Shown here one piece after another: positions 42,859 through 48,803 of a stretch of DNA of 48,803 bases (positions within the stretch are counted from its first letter, which is position 1; each line of letters begins with the position of its first letter). The notes below the pieces were generated by a model. It ran no database searches, was not told the origin of the DNA, and worked only from the letters and a program-made list of their open reading frames with translations. Location of the stretch: positions 1 through 48,803 of the forward strand of contig DAOTWZ010000038.1 in assembly GCA_034435615.1 (NCBI GenBank), read 5' to 3'. Position numbers and translations under genes: made by a program. This DNA comes from H17-190 sp034435615 (lineage in GTDB: Bacteria; Chloroflexota; Dehalococcoidia; SM23-28-2; HRBIN24).

Positions 42859-43764
42859 TTAGACCGGCCTGTGCTCGTCCACGAACCGTAGCGCAACTAT
42901 GCCCTGCCCGGTAGTCTCATCGCCGCCCAGCTGGATGCGAGTAAGGCCGAGGTTTCGGACTTTTTGGAGGACGTCCTGCGCTTTCAGGTCCGCTCCCCTG
43001 GCCCTGGACTGGGTGGCCAGGAGCGGCGCATAAAGGAGGGTATCGGTGGGCAGGCTTTCCGCTGTCCAGAGCGCCCCGGTCTGCACTGTCTTCGTTTCGG
43101 GGTCTAAGCGAATATGGGTATGCACCTCGGTTGCATACCTTACGAAGTCCCGAAAGGCGTCTTCCGGCAGAATACACAGCTTGTTCGGCAGGGCTGTGCG
43201 CCAGTATTCATATTCTGGCCCCTGGGGCAGGGCGTACCGGGCCAGCCATTGGCCGATGTTCCTGACCGTCTCAGCCTGGCTGGTATCGGACACAAAGCTA
43301 AACTCCTCCAGCACCACGCTGTCGCCGGCCTGCAGGGCGTTACCGGAAACGAGCGCCTTATCGCCGGCTGGCTCGGCGGGTAAGGACCAGCCTAACCGCA
43401 TCCCCGCCATGGAGGCTTCCCGCAGAAAGCGAGCCAGGACATCTACGCTGGTCGTCCAGGCGAACACGCCCACCAGCGACCGCACTGGAAAGAGCAGAAT
43501 GCGAGCATCGCCAACGGAAAGGGCCCCAGCGTGGTCCGAGGCCCGGTTGATTTCGGGCCCGAAGATAGCCTCCAGCTCATTATCCGGAAGTTTCCCCCTC
43601 GCTTCCGCCCGCAGCCGGCCCTTCAGGCTGCTGGCTTGCACTATGGGATAGTCCGTTGTTCGCTCCCTCTGGATGGGCAGGTCGACCGCTCCCAACCCCC
43701 GGCCGCTGCCCGCATGCAGGGGCGTATCCACATAGATGAAGACCAGGCCACAGGCCTCGAACAT
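42859..43764 (-). CDS. cmr4: Type III-B backbone nuclease Cmr4 (Cas7)
   Basis: 301 residues from ATG 43764 (AGGAGG upstream). Cmr4 subunits form the backbone and cut target RNA at regular intervals. THe N terminus has VDTPLHAGSGRGLGAVDLPI followed by QRERTTDYPIVQASSLKG, with D28 of VDLPIQRE at the known catalytic aspartate. KGRLRAEAR and the C-terminal Gly-rich QLGGDETTGQGIV complete the RAMP pattern. RNA-guided RNA cleavage is expected to be active. It lies 12 bases after cmr3. Confidence 0.95.
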   Translation of the reverse strand: MFEACGLVFIYVDTPLHAGSGRGLGAVDLPIQRERTTDYPIVQASSLKGRLRAEARGKLPDNELEAIFGPEINRASDHAGALSVGDARILLFPVRSLVGVFAWTTSVDVLARFLREASMAGMRLGWSLPAEPAGDKALVSGNALQAGDSVVLEEFSFVSDTSQAETVRNIGQWLARYALPQGPEYEYWRTALPNKLCILPEDAFRDFVRYATEVHTHIRLDPETKTVQTGALWTAESLPTDTLLYAPLLATQSRARGADLKAQDVLQKVRNLGLTRIQLGGDETTGQGIVALRFVDEHRPV

Positions 43765-43776
43765 TGGCCTCCCTCC

Positions 43777-44853
43777 TCACCATTCGCCGATGATGACCTG
43801 GCCGAAGCCCACCTCCGGCCAGAGTTCGGTGATCGCTCCGTTCAGCAGATTTGGATTCAGCCGCATCTGCCCCTCGGCGGTGAAGTAATACACGCTACCC
43901 GCAGGCACATAGCGACGGGCCGGCTTCGGCTTATTGCCCGCCAGATCAAATCCACCGACGGTTTCATATCCCCGCAGAGCAACGGCCTGTAAAGTCACAG
44001 TGCCCGCTCCGGTGAAGAAGCTGGCCCAGCTCCCCTGGGGTCGCCAGCCCCCGCCAAAGTATGCCGGAGTGGCGAAGTAGACCTTGAAGCGCTGGGGCAG
44101 CGGATCTGGGGGAGCGGGCCATCCCAGCGGGGTCCTCAGACGTTTGAACCGGGCGCTGCGTCCCTCCCCGCCCAGCGAGACCAGGCCCTCCGCCGGCCAG
44201 CCCTCGTAGCCGTTCACCTCTACCCACAGACCGACCCCGGGCTGGGGCCGAATAAACTCAACATGGTAGAGCAGTCCTTCTCCCGCGGTGCGGGTGGCGC
44301 TGTCCAGACTGACACCTGTGCGGTGCTCGCGAGCGAAAAGGGTATGGCCCGCTGTGGCGGCGGCCGGCTCTCCCCTGAGATACTTAAGTAGTTCAGCCTC
44401 ATGCAGCCACTGGTCGGGCTGGTCTCTGCCCGAGTCTACGTCTGTTAGCGGCCAGAGCAGAGCGGCCAGATCAGGTGGGGCACTTACCCGCACCCGAGGC
44501 GTCTCGCCAAGTGGCCTGGGTTGAAGAGGCCGGTATAGCTTCGATTCCCTGGCCGGAACCGCGTCGGCGGGCAGCGGGAAGTAACGGCCAATGGCATCGC
44601 CTTCATTCCGGGCCACGAACGGGCCGCGCATCCGCAAGCTCCCGAAATTATCCGCCGTACCCACCGCTTCCGCGATGGCCTGGGGGGAACGCGAGTCAAC
44701 GCCCCTGACGACCAAGTGGTAGGAGCGGATGGCCCCCTGCACAACGCTCGGATAGGGTGGGAACATGCTGATGGCACGGTGGTCAGCGCCGGCATCAAAC
44801 GGCCGGCCGTCCCGAAAGAGCCACACGTCTACGGCTTCCAGGAACAGCTCCAT
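43777..44853 (-). CDS. cmr3: Type III-B Cas5-like subunit Cmr3
   Basis: 358 residues. LEAVDVWLFRDGRPFDAGAD is the Cmr3 N-terminal signature (FRDGRPF), followed by FPPYPSVVQGAIRSY, RMRGPFVARN and the C-terminal loop VGFGQVIIGEW. Cmr3 binds the 5' tag of the crRNA and contacts Cmr2. Its ATG overlaps the cmr2 stop (TGATG), so they are translationally coupled. Confidence 0.95.
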   Translation of the reverse strand: MELFLEAVDVWLFRDGRPFDAGADHRAISMFPPYPSVVQGAIRSYHLVVRGVDSRSPQAIAEAVGTADNFGSLRMRGPFVARNEGDAIGRYFPLPADAVPARESKLYRPLQPRPLGETPRVRVSAPPDLAALLWPLTDVDSGRDQPDQWLHEAELLKYLRGEPAAATAGHTLFAREHRTGVSLDSATRTAGEGLLYHVEFIRPQPGVGLWVEVNGYEGWPAEGLVSLGGEGRSARFKRLRTPLGWPAPPDPLPQRFKVYFATPAYFGGGWRPQGSWASFFTGAGTVTLQAVALRGYETVGGFDLAGNKPKPARRYVPAGSVYYFTAEGQMRLNPNLLNGAITELWPEVGFGQVIIGEW

Positions 44854-46652
44854 CAGACAGCCCCTCCCTGAGCCACGAAGCGGGCAAACAGCACCCAGCG
44901 GGCCAGTTCAACCAGCCCCTGGGGTGTCACTGCGTCGCCCGCCTTTTCCGGTGGGACCTGACCGTCGAGGGCCTGAGCCCATTCTCCGAGCAGGCCTGCC
45001 AGGCTGTCGGGGTCCACCAGCGTTTCAGCCCTGTGTCGGTGGAGGAGCTGTTTCAGGGCGGCCCGGCGGGCGTCCGGTGGTAGGGCGGTGACCGTAAAGG
45101 CGCGCTCGGCGAGATCATGGGCGAAGCGTGACGAGAGCCGCCCCTGTGCGAAATGGCCCACCATCGCATCGAAGAGGTCGCCCAGGTCAGCCCAGCGGCT
45201 CCGCATCGTTAGTCGCTCACCGCTGCGCCGCACCACCGTGACGGCCACTGCAGCCTTACCGGTCACACCCTTGGCGATCCCTTCCGCCTCCCGGGCCGCC
45301 GCCAGGGCCGCGTCCAGCGGATAGAGGTGATGGACGACGGCCACCCCGGCCGAAGCCGAACAGCCGGGAACCCGCTGACCGAACGTCCGCGCCAAGGCCC
45401 GGGCCATCGGCAAAGCCGCCGAGAGGGGCGCGAAGGCCAGGACGTCATCGCCACCGTTGTAAACGAGAAAGTGACGGCCATTAAGCCCGGCGCCAGAGAC
45501 GCCAGCGCCAGTGGCCGCTACAGCTCTACTGAACTCTTTGTCCATCACTTCGGGCACCTCTGCGGCGAATTCGGCGAGCTGGCGACTGAACCGACGATGC
45601 TCGTCCTCAGGGTTCGGCCTTTCCAGCAGTTCTCGGATGTGCGCCCCCATGCTGTCCCCATCGAGGACGAACACCGCATAGTAGGGCGACGGCCGCGCTT
45701 CGACGACCCGGTGCAGATGGAGCAGACGCTCCCGGGCCATCTCCAGCTTCTCAGGCCGGGCAACGCCGTGATAGCTGTCCTGCAGGCGCTCCACCGTGAG
45801 CGTCTCCAAGAAGAGGAGGTCGCCGTCGTAGGGCCACAGGTGATCATCGTGCCGAACTTTGTAAATATATGAACCCAGGGCCTCTTCGATGGCCCTTCGG
45901 TAAGAACTGAGCTGGCCGCTGGCCTTCCGTCGTGCCATTTCGAGGAAATCGGCACTTGCGATGCTGCTGGTAGAGGGGAAGGACTTGTCGGCCAGTGAGC
46001 AGAACCGCTTGGTAGCGCCGATGGCGTCGAGCCGCTCCCGGCCATCTGGACGCAGCCTGGAAGGCCCGGCCCGCCGGGCGACGTTGGCCCAATGCTCCCG
46101 CGCGCTCTCCCCGCCCCTGTGCAGAGCCTCGCGCTTCCCGCTCAGCGAGTCCTTGACTCCCGGCTCTTGCACCTGGGGGAAGATGCGGCTCCGCTTGAGG
46201 GCAGCCAGGGCAGCCCTGGCCGTCCGGTACGTTTCCCTATAGCCCTGACCGTCCATCGAAACGGTCACCCAGAATATCTGCCAGAGGCCTTCGATCTGAC
46301 GGTCCCAGATCTCGGCCCATGTCTCATCAGGCTGAACGTAGGCAGCGAGCCTATGGCGAGCCTCATCGGTCAGATGTTGCCACCGCCGGAGCAACGCGTT
46401 GTGGGCAGCGTGGGCGATCTCCTCGGCACTGCCATCATCGACCCGCGCTACGAGGATATTCGGAACATCATCCGGAAGGGCGCCGTTCAGGGGCGCAGGG
46501 TAAATCAGTCTGGCCGCTCCTATTTCCTGGGCGGCGGCCTTGGCCAGTTGCACCAGAATCTGACTACCCGCATAAAGGTCCGATATCCGCCGGGCCTCGG
46601 CGATGAAGGACTGGACGGGCGTGAAAGTGAGGATCAGAAGGGCATCAACCAT
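44853..46652 (-). CDS. cmr2: Cas10 subunit Cmr2, GGDD present, HD domain absent
   Basis: 599 residues. The protein begins directly with LLILTFTPVQSFIAEARRIS and DLYAGSQILVQLAKAAAQEI, which is the start of the first palm-like region. The N-terminal HD nuclease of larger Cas10 proteins is missing. YAVFVLDGDSMGAHI (near 325-339) is followed by YNGGDDVLAFAPL with GGDD at 400-403, so cyclic oligoadenylate synthesis is likely retained. The C terminus is helical. DNA cleavage by HD is not expected. The start overlaps cmr1 by eight bases. No CARF effector such as Csm6 or Csx1 is in the window to respond to a signal. Confidence 0.94.
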   Translation of the reverse strand: MVDALLILTFTPVQSFIAEARRISDLYAGSQILVQLAKAAAQEIGAARLIYPAPLNGALPDDVPNILVARVDDGSAEEIAHAAHNALLRRWQHLTDEARHRLAAYVQPDETWAEIWDRQIEGLWQIFWVTVSMDGQGYRETYRTARAALAALKRSRIFPQVQEPGVKDSLSGKREALHRGGESAREHWANVARRAGPSRLRPDGRERLDAIGATKRFCSLADKSFPSTSSIASADFLEMARRKASGQLSSYRRAIEEALGSYIYKVRHDDHLWPYDGDLLFLETLTVERLQDSYHGVARPEKLEMARERLLHLHRVVEARPSPYYAVFVLDGDSMGAHIRELLERPNPEDEHRRFSRQLAEFAAEVPEVMDKEFSRAVAATGAGVSGAGLNGRHFLVYNGGDDVLAFAPLSAALPMARALARTFGQRVPGCSASAGVAVVHHLYPLDAALAAAREAEGIAKGVTGKAAVAVTVVRRSGERLTMRSRWADLGDLFDAMVGHFAQGRLSSRFAHDLAERAFTVTALPPDARRAALKQLLHRHRAETLVDPDSLAGLLGEWAQALDGQVPPEKAGDAVTPQGLVELARWVLFARFVAQGGAV

Positions 46653-47853
46653 AGGTTACCTGCAGTAAGTGGAGGCCCCGATCCCTGAGGGAACGCTTGA
46701 CGGGATCGGGACCGGTAATGAACGTAGATATCAGTGCGTCGTCGGGTACTGGCCCCTTCGCAAGCTCATTTTTACCCTTTTTCAGGACGAGCTTATCCCC
46801 ATCGGGCAAGAATCTGGATTGGAACCAGACCAGCAAAACGGTGTACTGTCCACCAGCAAGCCTCACGGCGCGGATAACCAGCGGCGATGCCCGACGGTCA
46901 TGTCTGCAGGATTGTAGTGTCACCTGCTGGCTCGGCGAACGGTAATATAGTGGTAGGGGTAAGCCGAACGCGGCTCGCTGAACAGGCTGGGAGAGGGATT
47001 CGTTCCGAGCTATGACGCCCCGAAGGACTTCATAGTCTGGACGACGACGATTTCGGAATTCGGAGAAGCAACGGCCGATTTCGTCGAGGGCATCATACCA
47101 CTGCTGGTAGACACTGTCGAGGACCCATATCCGGCAAGTGTTGGGATGGATAATATCGAACTCGGATGGCTTCTGAACATCAGGTGAATAAGCTTCCCCG
47201 AGAACCTGCTGGATCTTCCGTAGACCGGTCTGTAGCTCGTCGACGAGTTGTTGCGGCGTTCGGGCCTGGACCGGAAGGGGCAGATCGGGTATGGGAGCGA
47301 AGTTCTGGTCCACGGCCTGGACCGCGCCGGCGCCGCGGCGCACCCGGCTGCCCACGCCCCCCAGGTGTGTCAGGAGCCAGAGGGCGGCATAGGCCTTCTG
47401 CAGGGCGCCGTCCGACTGACCGGGTCGCAAACGGAGCTGGAGATAAAAGCTGCCAGTCAAAGCCTTTCGCTCAGGCTGCCGGGCCGCGAAGAAGAGATAA
47501 GCCAGGCCCGCCCGGACCGTGTGCCCCTTTTGTTGCTGGCGCTGTCGACTGCCAGTCAGCTCCGAGTAGCTTACTGTGGAGAGGGCTGAGCTACCCTCAA
47601 TACGTACGGTGACAGGGGAGGCGGCGGCCCGATTCTCGCTGGCGCTACCGAATACCTTTGCCTCGGCCTCCCGCAGTCCGGCCAGGTCATCGTCTCCGAG
47701 CACCCCGCCGAGGGCTGCCCGCAGCCAGTAGCGTAGGGTGCCGCGAAAAGCCGGTGGCCGAAGCTCTGGCTGGCCCCGCGGGTCCGCCCCGCCGAGGAAG
47801 AGCGGTGTCACGGCCTCAATCTTTGCTATGAGGCTCGTTCCGGATGCCGTCAT
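46645..47853 (-). CDS. cmr1: Type III-B RAMP protein Cmr1
   Basis: 402 residues from ATG 47853 (AGGGGAAG upstream). The N terminus reads SLIAKIEAVTPLFLGGADPR, then LRPPAFRGTLRYWLRAALGG, the Cmr1 signature, and GGVGSRVRRGAGAVQ as a Gly-rich RAMP loop. Cmr1 sits at one end of the Cmr complex and binds the 3' region of crRNA and target. A frame open to 47934 is non-homologous. It is the first gene of the operon, with a strong promoter about 160 bases upstream. Confidence 0.94.
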   Translation of the reverse strand: MTASGTSLIAKIEAVTPLFLGGADPRGQPELRPPAFRGTLRYWLRAALGGVLGDDDLAGLREAEAKVFGSASENRAAASPVTVRIEGSSALSTVSYSELTGSRQRQQQKGHTVRAGLAYLFFAARQPERKALTGSFYLQLRLRPGQSDGALQKAYAALWLLTHLGGVGSRVRRGAGAVQAVDQNFAPIPDLPLPVQARTPQQLVDELQTGLRKIQQVLGEAYSPDVQKPSEFDIIHPNTCRIWVLDSVYQQWYDALDEIGRCFSEFRNRRRPDYEVLRGVIARNESLSQPVQRAAFGLPLPLYYRSPSQQVTLQSCRHDRRASPLVIRAVRLAGGQYTVLLVWFQSRFLPDGDKLVLKKGKNELAKGPVPDDALISTFITGPDPVKRSLRDRGLHLLQVTYG

Positions 47854-48013
47854 GCAGTCTTCCCCTGCCGGTGATTTTGGTGAGCGGTTACTGGCCTGAC
47901 GTGCACCGGGCCAGCCTTGTCGCTCGGCCATCACAGGATACGGGCGGAAAGGCTTCCTGTATCAGGAACCGGCCTGAGCAGGGGCAACTCACTCCTATCG
48001 CCATTCTGCGGCT

Positions 48014-48041
48014 ATTGTATTCCGACACCCGGTCATGTCAA
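48014..48041 (-). promoter_or_regulatory. Near-consensus sigma-70 promoter of the cmr operon
   Basis: On the minus strand TTGACA (48041-48036) and TACAAT (48019-48014) are separated by 16 bases. The -35 box is perfect and the -10 matches five of six. Transcription would start near 48007, giving a leader of about 150 bases before cmr1. The spacing is one base short of optimal. The element lies past the stop of the substrate-binding protein gene, so the cmr operon can be expressed independently. Confidence 0.75.
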
Positions 48042-48071
48042 GAGATGTTGTATGACTCAATCCACAACGGG

Positions 48072-48803
48072 CTACTGCGCCCGCCGCGCCACCTCAATGA
48101 TGATGTCCCGGTAGGGGGCCAACCAATCCGTCTTCGGCTCCACTTTCCCCCCAGGGCCGATCTGCTGGATGCGAACAAAGCCTCCACCATCATGATCCTC
48201 GGGGCTCATGTTCACTTTGATGATCCCCGCTACCTCGCCGCGCACCCGCTCCAGGCCCTGTTTCACCTTAGTGCCGTCCAGCGGCCATCCGAACTCTTTG
48301 AGAGCGATACGCGCCCCCTCGACGATATGGGCCGCCAGCACGAGACCGAGATAGTAAGAGCGTGTGTTCGAGAGGTACTCGGACGGCGTCCGCCCCTCCT
48401 CCTGATACATCCTGGCGATCTCCTTGGCCACCGAGGTCTCGGGACCCCACTCGAATATCTCCGTGATGTACATCCCCTCTACGGCCGCGAAGCCACCTAT
48501 CCCCGTAAAGTCCTCAGGATAGGAGCCACCCCACAGGTGCACCAACCTGTTCATCGGGAAGCCCGCGTCTTTCAAGGCCTTGGCATGAACGGCGGTAGGA
48601 CGGCCGAAGACGTGGCCGATCCCCAGTCCGCCCGGAAGCGCTGCACGATATCGGTCACCTGGGCAGTGACGTCCAGCCCTGGCAGGGGTATTGCATAGGT
48701 CCTGAGCTCGAACCCCTCCCTGCGAGCGAGCTCGTTCATTAGCTCCAGCGGCTCGCGACCAGCCGGGTTGTCCAGATAGGTGAAGGCGATACGCGGTGGC
48801 CGT
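48072..48803 (-). CDS. ABC transporter substrate-binding protein (LivK-like), partial and apparently frameshifted
   Basis: The gene enters from beyond 48803. One frame reads RIAFTYLDNPAGREPLELMN and TYAIPLPGLDVTAQVTDIVQ. After about 48626 another frame continues with LGIGHVFGRPTAVHAKALKD, NRLVHLWGGSYPEDFTGIGG and FGWPLDGTKVKQGLERV to the stop at 48072. One extra base near 48625-48630 would join them. This pattern matches periplasmic-binding proteins of the branched-chain amino acid (Peripla_BP_6) group, which capture ligands for an ABC importer outside the membrane. The ligand is unknown. It lies upstream of the cmr operon on the same strand but appears separate from it. Confidence 0.82.
   Translation of the reverse strand, partial: TATAYRLHLSGQPGWSRAAGANERARSQGGVRAQDLCNTPARAGRHCPGDRYRAALPGGLGIGHVFGRPTAVHAKALKDAGFPMNRLVHLWGGSYPEDFTGIGGFAAVEGMYITEIFEWGPETSVAKEIARMYQEEGRTPSEYLSNTRSYYLGLVLAAHIVEGARIALKEFGWPLDGTKVKQGLERVRGEVAGIIKVNMSPEDHDGGGFVRIQQIGPGGKVEPKTDWLAPYRDIIIEVARRAQ

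Noticed and set aside
1..48803. tRNA, rRNA, insertion sequence or integrase genes
   Set aside because: No cloverleaf with a GTTCRA arm, no rRNA-like tracts and no transposase or integrase motifs were recognised on either strand.

Overview
The window is a high-GC bacterial chromosome segment with tightly packed genes, many ATGA/GTGA start-stop overlaps, clear GGAGG-type ribosome binding sites and frequent GTG starts. Gene content (long-form RmlA, tandem-domain universal stress proteins, a copper-rich heme-copper oxidase, NnrS, HisKA_3/NarL two-component pair, Cmr-type CRISPR system) fits a Chloroflexota-like or similar deep-branching, possibly thermophilic, aerobic lineage. No 16S or other phylogenetic marker is present, so that placement is inference.

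Region 1 (1-22057) is a cell-surface glycan locus. It opens with the 3' end of a secreted protein made of near-identical Ig-like modules and a flippase-like membrane protein. A minus-strand operon (8489 to 1838) follows: GT2 glycosyltransferase, nucleotide-sugar dehydrogenase, SDR epimerase, SAM methyltransferase, then rmlA-rmlC-rmlB for dTDP-rhamnose precursors. Two plus-strand polytopic proteins (YfhO-like and a GT-C enzyme) start from a divergent promoter at 8500-8557. A second minus-strand series (22057 to 12443) holds a membrane-anchored GT2, a GT4, an FkbM methyltransferase, a sulfotransferase, a GT-C enzyme with a lectin-like ectodomain, and a 944-residue protein joining a methyltransferase, a coiled coil and two GT2 domains. 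Together they suggest a methylated, possibly sulfated, rhamnose-containing surface polysaccharide or glycoprotein glycan.

Region 2 (22548-41373) looks like a respiratory and stress island: a DUF6544-like protein, a tandem UspA protein next to a P2-type cation ATPase (the same pairing as Rv1996-ctpF of the mycobacterial DosR regulon), two paralogous zinc alcohol dehydrogenases, DoxX, a SHOCT protein, a divergent Usp-like protein, a four-subunit heme-copper oxidase, a two-component system, a hotdog thioesterase, a zinc-ribbon protein, a luciferase-like flavin oxidoreductase and NnrS. Oxidase subunit II carries a C-terminal blue-copper domain behind its CuA domain. Subunit I lacks the usual helix-VI glutamate and K-channel lysine. 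The histidine kinase has an ArsR-type winged-helix DNA-binding domain at its N terminus.

Region 3 (41517-47853) is a complete cmr1-cmr2-cmr3-cmr4-cmr5-cmr6 operon (type III-B CRISPR-Cas) on the minus strand, with a near-consensus sigma-70 promoter at 48014-48041. Cmr2 (Cas10) keeps GGDD but has no N-terminal HD nuclease. No cas1, cas2, cas6, CRISPR array or CARF effector is visible in the window. The window ends inside a branched-chain-amino-acid-type ABC substrate-binding protein.

Four genes (4712-5415, 18895-19832, 20992-22057, 48072-48803) are each split by what looks like a single-base indel. Three of these lie in short G/C homopolymers, so sequencing or assembly error is the simplest explanation.
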